A stretch of DNA of 20,317 bases from NCBI GenBank assembly GCA_017609385.1, contig JAFCEA010000009.1:1-20317 (forward strand), given 5' to 3'. The position numbers were made by a program, and so were the translations under genes. Below the pieces are notes generated by a model that worked only from the letters and a program-made list of their open reading frames with translations, had not been told where the DNA came from and did not search any database. Numbering within the stretch: position 1 is the first letter of the stretch; the number at the start of each line of letters is the position of its first letter. Shown piece after piece: positions 1 through 8,208 of this stretch. The DNA is from Candidatus Woesearchaeota archaeon (GTDB lineage Archaea; Nanobdellota; Nanobdellia; Woesearchaeales; CG1-02-33-12).

Positions 1-1
1 T

Positions 2-601
2 TTTGAAAGAAGATTACGTTATTCAGAAATAGAAGGACCGTATGAATCTGCTCCTAAAGTTAAAAAGGAAGAATATGCTTCTGAATCTTCGGAACATGTT
101 TTGGAATCACTTGTACCAACTAACTCTATTCCTATTGAACTTGAAAAGGTTTCATTAGTTGAGTATGGAACACAAACAGATAGAGAGAGTGAAATATTTT
201 TTGGATGGTTTGCTAGAAAAGAAATAAATCCAACTAAAATGATAGAAATTGGAAAGAAAGCTTTAGAACACCTTCGTAGGATGAGTGTTAATATTAAAAA
301 GATTTCTGATTTTGTTTATCGAGGAGTTGTTGATGATTGTGTACTAAAATTTACATTAGTTCAATCTTATGTTTATCCATCTTTTGTTTATCCAGAAGTT
401 GGTATTGGTATACTTGGAAAAGGTGAAAGACCTCACCAGTTGATTCAAGGATTAGGACTACATGAACTTGGAGAGCAGTTTCCTTCTTGGGGTAGAGATA
501 TAGGAATAAAACATTGTGTTCGTAAAGGATTAGCTTATAATCTTTCGTTGAAAAATCATGATTTAGATAAAATTCTTGCAGGAAAAAATATAATCCTATA
601 A
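2..601 (+). CDS. Hypothetical protein, 5'-truncated by the window edge
   Basis: The reading frame is open from base 2 to the TAA at 599-601 with no ATG near the left edge, so the gene very probably begins outside the window. At least 199 residues are visible. A TTG at 101 could be read as a start, but the frame continues upstream of it with ordinary charged codons (FERRLRYSEIEGPYES), so I treat it as internal. The first ~60 visible residues are polar and Glu/Lys/Ser-rich, probably a linker. After that comes a compact, mixed alpha/beta-looking domain with GWFARKEINP, VYPEVGIGILGKG and LGLHELGEQFPSWGRDIG. There is no membrane segment or signal peptide. I do not recognise the family. It is convergent with tldE, with 4 bp between the stop codons, and is the only plus-strand gene left of the origin. 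Confidence 0.7.
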   Translation, partial: FERRLRYSEIEGPYESAPKVKKEEYASESSEHVLESLVPTNSIPIELEKVSLVEYGTQTDRESEIFFGWFARKEINPTKMIEIGKKALEHLRRMSVNIKKISDFVYRGVVDDCVLKFTLVQSYVYPSFVYPEVGIGILGKGERPHQLIQGLGLHELGEQFPSWGRDIGIKHCVRKGLAYNLSLKNHDLDKILAGKNIIL

Positions 602-605
602 AAAT

Positions 606-1940
606 TCAATCAACAGGCCTTGTAACATTAACATCCTTAACCAAAACAGCAGGGCTTACAACAGGTGTCTCAACTTCCCAGCCAATTACTCTTTCAGGCT
701 TATTTCCTACTGCAATAACATTCTTCAGAAGATTTAGTATATTCTCACTTATTCTTATTCCCTTTATTGGCTGGCCTATCCTGCCGTTTTTTATTACAAA
801 GATCCCATCCCTTGGAATTGTTGAGAAATCTCCTGTATTATAGTTCTGGAACCTTGTGTACCAAAGATTCGTTATGTAAAGCCCGTTTTTAACCTGCTCA
901 AATAGTTCCTGCTTTGAAAAATCTCTTTTTTTAACAATTAAATTTGTTGGCTCTGGTGAAAGCAGGCCAGCATTTGCTGTTGTCTTTGTATTAAATCTTT
1001 TGGCAGTTGATGTATTATGCAAATAGGTTTTTAAAATTCCTTTATCAATCATAATATTTCTCTGTGTTGGAGCGCCTTCTGCATCAAACTTTGAGGAAGC
1101 AAAACCATTTTTTAGTGTGCCATCATCAATGATGGTTATTTTCTTGTTAGCAACCTGTTTTCCAATCATATCCTTTAAGCAGGAAAGCCCTGCTTCGACT
1201 GAAAAGGCAGATAGGGCCATGCCAAGATTATCAATAATATTTGCAAATGGCAATGGTTCAAAAACAATATCAAACTTTCCAAACTTTCCGTGCTCTGGAT
1301 TTAAGGACTGTTTCGATATTAATGCAGCTTCTTCTGCAAGTTTTTCAACATCAAGCAAATCAAGCATCCTTGAAAAGCCAACCTTTTGGCAAGAGGCATA
1401 TTTGCTGTTAAAAGCCCTTATTGAAAAATAACTATAAGTGCCTTTATCAGTTGCCTTAACATCATTTGAGGTTAGTAAAGAAACATTTGTTACAGAATTT
1501 TCAAAAACACCTGCTGTTCTCTTTGCTCCACAAACAAGAGCTTTATTGATTGCCTTTTCAACATAATCAATGGATTTATCACCTAATGAAGCTATTTTTT
1601 TGTCATAACCATCTTTAACTTCTTTATAAGAGAATGGGCCTTTTGCAATTCCTGCATATTCGCTATTTGGGCTTGCTGACTTAACAAACTTCAATAATTT
1701 ATTAACAACATCATCTGCAGCACTCAATGAAAAATCCTTTATATTTGTCAGAACAATCTTTTTCTTTAGTGCCATGAAAATACCAAGATCAATGTTTTCC
1801 CATGTTTTTGTTGTGTTTATGAGATTATTGGAGTACTTAATCTGAGAGCTTTCCTGTCTTGATACAGAAACAATTACATCATCTGCACCTGCTTTCAAAA
1901 GCTTATTTAAAACATGGCTGCTTATTTCTTCTGGCTCCAT
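606..1940 (-). CDS. tldE: TldE/PmbA-like metalloprotease subunit
   Basis: This 444-residue protein belongs to the TldD/PmbA (U62) family and is the partner of the TldD encoded immediately upstream. In characterised bacteria TldD and TldE form a heterodimer that degrades unfolded peptides and matures some modified peptides; only TldD carries the catalytic zinc site. Consistent with that, I see no HExxxH motif here. The C-terminal region has the family-like NLWYTRFQNYNTGDFSTIPRDGIFVIKNGRI pattern, seen at about residues 357-390, and the length is typical. The ATG lies one base after the TldD stop codon (TAA-A-ATG), so the two are almost certainly co-transcribed and translationally coupled. No precursor peptide gene is visible nearby, so the substrate is unknown. 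Confidence 0.9.
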   Translation of the reverse strand: MEPEEISSHVLNKLLKAGADDVIVSVSRQESSQIKYSNNLINTTKTWENIDLGIFMALKKKIVLTNIKDFSLSAADDVVNKLLKFVKSASPNSEYAGIAKGPFSYKEVKDGYDKKIASLGDKSIDYVEKAINKALVCGAKRTAGVFENSVTNVSLLTSNDVKATDKGTYSYFSIRAFNSKYASCQKVGFSRMLDLLDVEKLAEEAALISKQSLNPEHGKFGKFDIVFEPLPFANIIDNLGMALSAFSVEAGLSCLKDMIGKQVANKKITIIDDGTLKNGFASSKFDAEGAPTQRNIMIDKGILKTYLHNTSTAKRFNTKTTANAGLLSPEPTNLIVKKRDFSKQELFEQVKNGLYITNLWYTRFQNYNTGDFSTIPRDGIFVIKNGRIGQPIKGIRISENILNLLKNVIAVGNKPERVIGWEVETPVVSPAVLVKDVNVTRPVD

Positions 1941-1941
1941 T

Positions 1942-3357
1942 TTAATTTCCCAATCTTATCTTCCTTAATCTTATTGATGGCCCACCAAACCAGACAGGGA
2001 TTGGCTGCATTGGCTCACCCTTTCCGCAGTTGCCTGCATGATATTCACTATTATTTGCAACAGCATCAATGGCCTTATATAGCTGCGGCGTTGTTATTTC
2101 AATTACAGGCTTTATAACAGGCTCTTTTATCTCACCATTTTCTATTAAATATGATTCTGCGCCAACATACTTTTGGTTAATTCTTTTGTCATCAATGTTC
2201 CATTCCATGAAATTTTTCATGTAAATTCCTAGTTTTACATCCTCTATTAATTCTTCCTCATTGTAATTGCCAGGAAGCATAAAAGTATTTGACATTCTTA
2301 CAATGCTTTCCCTGTCATAATTAACAGACCTTGAAGAGCCATTGCTCTTTAATCCCATATAATAAGCTGTTTTCCTGTTATGTAAAAACTCATTTATTAT
2401 TCCCTGTTTGATAATGTATTTTCTTCTTGCTTTTACTCCCTCATTATCATATCTGTAAAACCCATAGCTGTTTTCCAATAAAGGATCATCAACAACATTC
2501 ACAACCTTGTTTCCAATTCTTGTTCCCATCATTTCTTTTGTTACAAATGACTCTCCTGCCTGGGCTCCCTCTCTTCCAATAATCCTGTCTGCCTCATATG
2601 GGTGGCCCCCGCTTTCATGAACCATTATTCCAACTATCTGAGGTGCTGCAACAATATCAAGGGCCTGCTTTGGGGGCTTAACACCAAACTTAAGGTTTTT
2701 CTGCAATGCCTTAACCTCATTGACAACAATTGAGGGAATATTCCATTTTTTTACAAATTCGAAGCCGCCTGTCTGGCCATACTGCCATATCCTCTGCGAG
2801 GTTTTATTATCCTTTTCAACAGTCAACAGGTAAAAAAAGCAAACCCTTGGAACAGTTGCTAAGATATTTGTTCCATCAGAATTAATCAGGTATTCTGTTG
2901 TTAGGCTGTCTGATAATGAAAGATATCTTGAGGGGATTTTTATTTTTGTGTTAATAAGCTCTTTTTCTGCATCAAACAAAAGCTTTATTTTTTCTTCTGG
3001 CCCAACATCATTTAAATTAATCTTTTGCTTAATTTCATATTTATCTTTATTTGCTTTTTCCTCAGAAAGATTTATTTCTTCTCTTAAGTGTGAGGCCTTT
3101 TCTGTTGTATTAATTGTATTTTGGATTAATTTTTTTATCTTTTCCTTGTCCATATGATTTGTTGATGTAAAGCCAAGGGTTTTGTTTTTTATGATTCTCA
3201 TTCCCAGGCCATTGATCTTATTAAAACCAGATGCCTCTGGTATTCCATTTTTTAGTATAAAGCTGTTTGATGTTGTTGACTCTAATCTTGCCTCAGAATA
3301 ATCTGCTCCTAGTTTTAATGCATATTTAACTGCAAAGTCTGCTAAATCCTTAAACAT
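1942..3357 (-). CDS. tldD: TldD-like zinc metalloprotease, catalytic subunit
   Basis: This 471-residue protein has the TldD zinc signature HESGGH (HExxxH) at residues 247-252, followed by PYEADRIIGREG. The conserved C-terminal block NCGKGEPMQPIPVWFGGPS carries the family's metal-ligand cysteine (around residue 445). In known TldD/E complexes unfolded peptides are threaded into the heterodimer and cleaved. The length matches the family. The gene starts at ATG 3357, about 27 bp downstream of a TATA-like element (3381-3390), which suggests a leaderless transcript. It is the first gene of a two-gene operon with tldE, one base apart. The function in this archaeon is inferred from family membership only. 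Confidence 0.93.
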   Translation of the reverse strand: MFKDLADFAVKYALKLGADYSEARLESTTSNSFILKNGIPEASGFNKINGLGMRIIKNKTLGFTSTNHMDKEKIKKLIQNTINTTEKASHLREEINLSEEKANKDKYEIKQKINLNDVGPEEKIKLLFDAEKELINTKIKIPSRYLSLSDSLTTEYLINSDGTNILATVPRVCFFYLLTVEKDNKTSQRIWQYGQTGGFEFVKKWNIPSIVVNEVKALQKNLKFGVKPPKQALDIVAAPQIVGIMVHESGGHPYEADRIIGREGAQAGESFVTKEMMGTRIGNKVVNVVDDPLLENSYGFYRYDNEGVKARRKYIIKQGIINEFLHNRKTAYYMGLKSNGSSRSVNYDRESIVRMSNTFMLPGNYNEEELIEDVKLGIYMKNFMEWNIDDKRINQKYVGAESYLIENGEIKEPVIKPVIEITTPQLYKAIDAVANNSEYHAGNCGKGEPMQPIPVWFGGPSIRLRKIRLGN

Positions 3358-3380
3358 CTTAAAATTTAGAATTTAGAGAA

Positions 3381-3390
3381 TATATTTAAA
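3381..3390 (-). promoter_or_regulatory. TATA box for tldD-tldE
   Basis: On the minus strand the sequence reads TTTAAATATA, centred about 27-28 bp upstream of the tldD ATG. That is the standard archaeal TATA-to-start distance and implies a leaderless mRNA. No Shine-Dalgarno is visible before the ATG. Confidence 0.5.
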
Positions 3391-3426
3391 TCTTTGTTTT
3401 GGGCATTTTATCTTGCCAATGACCTC

Positions 3427-4488
3427 TTAATGAAGCTTATGGTTTGGATAAGGATTATAAACAATATTAAGTGCCTTTGGAATAATATTAAATACAACTT
3501 TCTCTGCATTCTCATATTCCCCGCTTAGGTGCATATCAAATAATTTATTATCTAAACATTCAACGCTGACTATTTTTATCCTGTGTTTTTTGTTATAATA
3601 TTCAACTCCTTGTTTTCCTATATGTTGGCCTTTGTTTGCCTTTAAAAGCAAAGAGATACCATAGAATTTTGATATATTAGTTATAATACATACATCAAAA
3701 TAACCATTGTCTATCTCTGCATCAGGGCATATCTTAATCCCTCCGCCTGCAGTCTTAACATTTGAAACATTAAGTGAGAAGGCCTTTTTGTAGATCATAC
3801 TCTTATTATTGATGTTAACTAAATAATTTTGTGGTTTATAATTAACTAAGGAATAAAGAGTACTTGTATTGTAAATAATCTTTCCAACATTCTGCATGAA
3901 TTTACTGTTCTCGCCCTTAAAGTGAGATACAATGTTTTTAACTGGCTCTAGTTCATGCTCAAGCCTTTTGATAATATTACCATCTATGCCAATTCCAACA
4001 TCACCAAGAAAGTAAAGTTTCTTTTTCATATTATCCTTGAGTAAAATTGCTTTTCCAATGTCCACTCTTTTGATATATTTGTTATTACCACCCAATGCAT
4101 TGTTAATGCAGTTTGCTGCTATTTCCTTATTAGGAATGTTAAGTTCATTTGAAATATCATCCCCTGCTCCGCAGGGAATAATGCCAAGAACTTTTTCTTC
4201 AAGTGATTCTAATTTTTTAAATCCCTGCAATGTGACTTGTATAGTTCCATCTCCGCCTAGAATAATGAAGTTTTTATGGCTCTTAAAATTAATATCATTG
4301 ATGTCCTTGTAATATACTGTATTATTTAATTTGATAATATTTTTTTCTAACCCCTCTTCAAGATAATATTTTACATTAGTTAATTGGCCAAAATTCTTTT
4401 TTAGAAATATCTTGGTTTTTTTCCAATTTTCTTCTTTCTTTAGTCCTGACGCCCTTTGATTTATAATAAACGCAGTGGATTCTGTCAT
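3427..4488 (-). CDS. Diacylglycerol kinase/sphingosine kinase family protein (DAGK catalytic domain)
   Basis: The protein is a member of the LCB5/YegS-type lipid kinase family. The N-terminus has the family opening FIINQRASG, then the nucleotide-binding GGDGT at residues 78-82 and GIIPCGAGDD at ~102-111, equivalent to the usual GTGND. The C-terminal half is a beta-rich domain with KTAGGGIKICPDAEIDNGYFDV, as in this family. The likely role is ATP-dependent phosphorylation of a lipid headgroup or diradylglycerol; the actual substrate cannot be told. I place the start at ATG 4488 (353 aa) rather than the in-frame TTG at 4527. The ATG begins the conserved fold and is preceded by a Shine-Dalgarno-like GGGGTGAT at 4501-4508. 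The gene follows TyrRS closely (43 bp), so it is probably in the same transcript. Confidence 0.82.
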   Translation of the reverse strand: MTESTAFIINQRASGLKKEENWKKTKIFLKKNFGQLTNVKYYLEEGLEKNIIKLNNTVYYKDINDINFKSHKNFIILGGDGTIQVTLQGFKKLESLEEKVLGIIPCGAGDDISNELNIPNKEIAANCINNALGGNNKYIKRVDIGKAILLKDNMKKKLYFLGDVGIGIDGNIIKRLEHELEPVKNIVSHFKGENSKFMQNVGKIIYNTSTLYSLVNYKPQNYLVNINNKSMIYKKAFSLNVSNVKTAGGGIKICPDAEIDNGYFDVCIITNISKFYGISLLLKANKGQHIGKQGVEYYNKKHRIKIVSVECLDNKLFDMHLSGEYENAEKVVFNIIPKALNIVYNPYPNHKLH

Positions 4489-4500
4489 ATTAAGTCCTCT

Positions 4501-4508
4501 ATCACCCC
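4501..4508 (-). promoter_or_regulatory. Shine-Dalgarno-like site deciding the lipid-kinase start
   Basis: The minus strand reads GGGGTGAT 12 nt before ATG 4488, matching the archaeal GGAGGTGATC consensus core; a further GAGGA lies closer to the ATG. Other first genes in the window appear leaderless, whereas this internal operon gene has an SD. That supports ATG 4488 over the upstream TTG at 4527. Confidence 0.5.
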
Positions 4509-4530
4509 AGATATTTAATAAAATCAATTC

Positions 4531-5604
4531 TTATCTTGTAATCTTAAAGCTCTTTACTTTTTCAAGAAGTTCTTTTGCTTTTTTGTCTTTCTTAAAGTGC
4601 TCTCTTACTGGTTCTACAAGTTTGTTTATATAATTTGCAATAGCAAGCTTTAAATCCACTGGATGCAAATCACCTTTCTCAAAAACCTTAACAAGCTCAT
4701 TATAGCTGTTAAGTTCAAGATCTCCTCCAAACTTCTTAGACCTCTCAATCCTTATTGAATCAAACTTTTCAAAGATTATGTATTTTGCATATTCCATCAA
4801 AGGGTTTTCATCTATTGTTTTTTCAGGGCAATATGCCTTATTGATTTTTCTTTTTATTTCCTCTTCTGAATCTGTCATAAATATAGCTGTGCCTGGTTTT
4901 GATTTTGACATCTTTAGGTCAATAGCTCTTTCAACACTTGTTTTATTGCTTACAGGTTTTTCAAGGCCCACTAACATATGATGGCTTACAACAACAGGCT
5001 TCCACCAATTAAGTTTTGGACCAATTTCCCTTGCAAGGACATTAACTTTCCTTTGGTCCATGCCAAGCTGTGTTATGTCTGCCTTAAGCTCAAATATATC
5101 AGCACATTGCATGCAGGGATATAATATCTGTGATGCCTGCTGAACTTCTGAATCTTCTCTTCCCATAATCTGGCCGCATCTTGTTATCCTTTTTACTGTT
5201 GTGTTTCTTGCAACCTGCATTACTTTTTTCCAGTATTCCATGCTGTTAACAACATCTGAGGCCCTGATAAACTCAACCTTGTCGATATCCATGCCGCATG
5301 TTTTCCATACCTCAACAAGATAATCACCACAGGCTTGTATTTTCTTTAAATCACCACCAAGCTTGTTGTTTGCCCAGCCATGCCAGTCCGCAACATACAT
5401 CTTGAATTTAATGCCGGCTTTGAGCATCTTGTTTACGTTTACAGCCCTCATAATGCCCTGTGCTATATGAATATTCCCAGATGGCTCAAAGCCATCATAA
5501 GCTATAGGGTGCTCTTTTATTTCCAATAATGTTTTTAGCTCTTCCTCTGTAAGAATCTCCTCTCCAACCTGCTTTATAAGCCCTAATTTTGTTGTTATAT
5601 CCAT
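4531..5604 (-). CDS. tyrS: Tyrosyl-tRNA synthetase
   Basis: This class I aminoacyl-tRNA synthetase charges tRNA-Tyr. The 357-residue protein has the signature YDGFEPSGNIHIAQG at residues 36-50 (HIGH-equivalent HIAQ), the tyrosine-pocket region with MQCADIFELKADITQLGMDQRKV at ~165-187, and KMSKS at 231-235. The C-terminal region carries KKAYCPE-like sequence (NKAYCPEKTIDENPLMEYAKYI) typical of the archaeal/eukaryotic branch. It lacks the bacterial S4-like tail. From memory, the wording (YDGFEPSG, HIAQG, NVNK, VADW, GGDL, ILYPCMQCADIF, LGMDQRKVN, KMSKS rather than KMSSS) is closer to plant cytosolic TyrRS than to the Methanocaldococcus enzyme. A short insertion (about VSNKTSVERAID) precedes KMSKS. 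ATG 5604 lies ~29 bp after a TATA-like element. Confidence 0.93.
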   Translation of the reverse strand: MDITTKLGLIKQVGEEILTEEELKTLLEIKEHPIAYDGFEPSGNIHIAQGIMRAVNVNKMLKAGIKFKMYVADWHGWANNKLGGDLKKIQACGDYLVEVWKTCGMDIDKVEFIRASDVVNSMEYWKKVMQVARNTTVKRITRCGQIMGREDSEVQQASQILYPCMQCADIFELKADITQLGMDQRKVNVLAREIGPKLNWWKPVVVSHHMLVGLEKPVSNKTSVERAIDLKMSKSKPGTAIFMTDSEEEIKRKINKAYCPEKTIDENPLMEYAKYIIFEKFDSIRIERSKKFGGDLELNSYNELVKVFEKGDLHPVDLKLAIANYINKLVEPVREHFKKDKKAKELLEKVKSFKITR

Positions 5605-5629
5605 TTTAATAAGAATAAATCATAACTAG

Positions 5630-5638
5630 TATTAAAAG
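5630..5638 (-). promoter_or_regulatory. Probable TATA box for tyrS
   Basis: The minus strand reads CTTTTAATA, centred about 29-30 bp before the tyrS ATG. The spacing fits a leaderless or very short-leader transcript, and no Shine-Dalgarno is visible. Confidence 0.35.
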
Positions 5639-5648
5639 TTTTTTGGTT

Positions 5649-6854
5649 TTATATATTATCATACTTGTTTTCTGGTTTTCCAGGAACCCAATGGCAAGAC
5701 CTGCATGCTGAGGTATACAAATCCTCGCCAGCAACTAAAACAATAGGATCACCATATTTTGCTGGTTTTTTTATTCCATCTTTTATAACAAACCTCTGGG
5801 TTTCTGTTGCAGGTTGTTTTTGACAGATGGTGCAATAGGCTTCCTTGTTTATTATAGTAGTTGCCAAAGTTAAAATCTTAGGAACATCCCCAAACCCCTC
5901 TCCCCTAAAATCTTTTTTCAGGCAAGTAGCATAGACTGAATAACCTTGTTCTAAAAGCCCTTTTACCATTTTGTAAGGTTCTTTAAAGAACTGTATTTCA
6001 TCAATTCCCACAAAACCAACATGTTTATTTTCTTGTAAATAGTCAATGATTTGGTCAGTATTCCCAACAGGTATTGCACCTATGGAGCTACCATCGTGGG
6101 AGACAATTTTTTCCAATGAGTATCTTTTATCTTTAGACCATTTGAATATTGCAGAAATATCTTTATTCATAAATTCATCTGCATAATTTTTTATTGGATT
6201 AAACTCAAGCTTGTTTTTCTTTTTGTTCTCTTCTTCAATTAGTTTAATTGTCTTTTGGGAAAACATTGGGCCAGTGACAACAACCAGGCTTGGTTTTTTT
6301 TCTGTTTTATAATAACATTTCATACATCTTGGCTCAAAATGATCATTTACTTCAATAGAGCGATATGCCTCTTCACCGCAGCCAGGGGTAAAACATTCAC
6401 CTTTTTCTATGTCATAAACATCAGTAATAGTCATTATTTGTGGCATATAATTATAGGGCTCCCCTTTAGAGGTAAGGTTTAGCCCTGTTGCAATGATTAT
6501 CACGCCTCTATCAATAAGGGCTTTTGAAAAAGGAACAATATCTTTGTCAAATAAATGTATGCCCCCTAAAAAGATAAATTTTGTATGCTTGGTAACACGT
6601 TTGACAATGTCTTGTGTTGTCTCACATTCAATTGCATCTATACCTTTTTTATTAAAGGAGGAAATCTTACTTTCTGTTTCCCTATCATCAAGAGGGTGTT
6701 TAATAATTAGAGATTCTTTCCTGAATTTTTCTTTATCTATTGCGTCCTTAAGGCTGTTTATTTTGCTTATTAGAGCTATGCTTTTCCCAGACTTAACACA
6801 ACCATAAATTAGCTCTATCCATCCTGACTTTGGCGGCATCAAAGAACGTCCCAT
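5649..6854 (-). CDS. Tandem (fused) type II thymidine kinase-like protein
   Basis: The 401-residue protein contains two consecutive thymidine-kinase-like modules. Module 1 (~12-182) has an intact P-loop, GCVKSGKS (18-25), but the catalytic DEAQF motif is replaced by GGIHLF (97-102). It keeps a zinc-ribbon-like set of cysteines (C154, C159, C177, C180). Module 2 (~189-388) shows the reverse: the P-loop is altered to GPMFSQKT (195-202, Q for the usual G), but DEIQFF (285-290) is intact. The lasso/zinc part is also intact (CTIC 341-344, GEDLYTSACRSC 376-387). Classical type II TK is ~190-230 aa and homotetrameric, so this is a duplication-fusion with complementary motif loss. The activity (ATP-dependent phosphorylation of thymidine or another deoxynucleoside) is inferred and uncertain given the missing residues. 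ATG 6854 is used; ATG 6839 (MPPKSG) is possible. Confidence 0.85.
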   Translation of the reverse strand: MGRSLMPPKSGWIELIYGCVKSGKSIALISKINSLKDAIDKEKFRKESLIIKHPLDDRETESKISSFNKKGIDAIECETTQDIVKRVTKHTKFIFLGGIHLFDKDIVPFSKALIDRGVIIIATGLNLTSKGEPYNYMPQIMTITDVYDIEKGECFTPGCGEEAYRSIEVNDHFEPRCMKCYYKTEKKPSLVVVTGPMFSQKTIKLIEEENKKKNKLEFNPIKNYADEFMNKDISAIFKWSKDKRYSLEKIVSHDGSSIGAIPVGNTDQIIDYLQENKHVGFVGIDEIQFFKEPYKMVKGLLEQGYSVYATCLKKDFRGEGFGDVPKILTLATTIINKEAYCTICQKQPATETQRFVIKDGIKKPAKYGDPIVLVAGEDLYTSACRSCHWVPGKPENKYDNI

Positions 6855-6981
6855 ATTTTATCATCAATTAATTAAATCTGATATTATTAAAATATTTTGA
6901 TTAAGGAAAATAAAGGTTAGAATAATAGTTTTATAGTATAAGTAATATAAAAATAAATTTAATTTAGAATGTGACTTAAGA

Positions 6982-7965
6982 TTATATATAGTCTTTAGTA
7001 ACTAAAACCTCAAGCCCTTTATTTAGTGGCTTGTAATCCCTGTTTAATAATTTATATTGTTTCTCTCCTGGGCCAGATTCTACAAAAGTTTTAAATCCTT
7101 CTTGAATTGCTTTTTCTAAAGATTTTTTCCATTTTACTGTTCCGCAAATCTGTTCAACCAAAGATTCTTTAATTTTATTTGGTTTATATATAAAATCACC
7201 AGTAGAATTTGCTATGTATGGTATTTTGAGTTCGTTAATTGTAATGTTCTTATCCTCCAATGCTTTTTTCATGCCTTCAGCAGCAGGCCTCATAAGCTCT
7301 GAATGAAAGGGCCCTTCAACTTTAAGGTAAACTACTTTCTTAATCTTCTTTTTTTCTTTAAGATGTTTGACTGCCCTTATTACAGCATTCTCATTCCCTG
7401 ATATTACTATTTGGGATGAAGAATTTATAGTTGCAATCCGAACTATACCCTTATTAACCCCTGTATATAATGAATTTTCTTCACAAGCTTCATTAACCAA
7501 ATTAATTAAATTTGGATTATCATCTAAAACAGCTGCCATATAGTGGGTTTTACCTTTTTCTACTTTTTCCTTTGGGATGCATTCACTCATTAATTCAGCC
7601 CGTCTCTTGACTAATTTTATTGCATCTTCTAATGATAAGGCCTTTGAGGCAACCAAAGCAGAATATTCCCCAATAGAATGCCCGAGTGTTAACACACACT
7701 CAATTTTTTGATTCAACACAGAAAAATATGCTAAATTATTTAATAATATAGCAAGCTGGCAATTAATTGTTTCTTTTAATTTTTCTTCTGGGCCATTAAA
7801 CATTAAATCAATAATATCAAGTTTTAAATCAGCTTTTAGAATTTCATTACCAGTATGAAAGATTTTCTTAGCAGATTCATGTTTATATATATTTTTTCCC
7901 ATGCCAGGAAATTGAGATCCTTGGCCAGGAAATGCATAACATGCTTCAATATGTGGTTTTTTCAT
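6982..7965 (-). CDS. Malonyl-CoA:ACP transacylase-like acyltransferase (FabD family)
   Basis: This 327-residue protein has the complete FabD/acyltransferase signature set. These are FPGQGSQFPGMG (12-23), the nucleophile motif GHSIGE (95-100, Ser97), an Arg at 122 in RRAELM (25 residues after the Ser, where FabD has its malonyl-binding arginine), and VEGPFHSELM with the catalytic His221. The C-terminal VESGPGEKQYKLLNRDY is also present. In bacteria the enzyme moves malonyl groups from CoA to acyl carrier protein. Archaea mostly lack ACP-dependent fatty acid synthesis, and no ACP, KAS or reductase gene lies nearby, so the acceptor is unknown. All catalytic residues are kept, so an active acyltransferase is likely. 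ATG 7965 follows a good TATA box by ~28 bp. Confidence 0.9.
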   Translation of the reverse strand: MKKPHIEACYAFPGQGSQFPGMGKNIYKHESAKKIFHTGNEILKADLKLDIIDLMFNGPEEKLKETINCQLAILLNNLAYFSVLNQKIECVLTLGHSIGEYSALVASKALSLEDAIKLVKRRAELMSECIPKEKVEKGKTHYMAAVLDDNPNLINLVNEACEENSLYTGVNKGIVRIATINSSSQIVISGNENAVIRAVKHLKEKKKIKKVVYLKVEGPFHSELMRPAAEGMKKALEDKNITINELKIPYIANSTGDFIYKPNKIKESLVEQICGTVKWKKSLEKAIQEGFKTFVESGPGEKQYKLLNRDYKPLNKGLEVLVTKDYI

Positions 7966-7986
7966 GAATTAAATGTATTTTTTTGT

Positions 7987-7999
7987 AATATATAAAAGC
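7987..7999 (-). promoter_or_regulatory. TATA box for the FabD-like gene, inside a palindrome
   Basis: The minus strand reads GCTTTTATATATT, centred ~28 bp before ATG 7965. The element overlaps the 14-bp perfect palindrome ATAAAAGCTTTTAT (7992-8005), which could be an operator or could be chance in AT-rich DNA. No SD is visible, so a leaderless mRNA is likely. Confidence 0.5.
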
Positions 8000-8208
8000 T
8001 TTTATGAAATTTATTGGTCTAATTTATTTTAGAAATATTAAAAGAGTTTCATTGAGAAAAATGAGTATTAGAAAGATGATTTTATAAGTTATAATAAAAA
8101 CTAAAGAATTAAAATACAAATTATATTAACATTAAAATTTCTATTAGTTTCTCTAATTATACAAAGGATGTAGGTTTGTGTCAACAAAGTTGAGAAAAAG
8201 ATACTTCA

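Noticed and set aside
4489..4527. TTG start giving a 13-residue longer lipid kinase
   Set aside because: An ATG with an SD-like GGGGTGAT upstream begins directly at the family's N-terminal strand.
7966..8208. Small RNA or tRNA gene in the gap between the FabD-like gene and the 100-aa ORF
   Set aside because: The stretch is AT-rich with no cloverleaf, no GC-rich stem and no C/D-box pair that I can see; only the promoter and a palindrome are supported.
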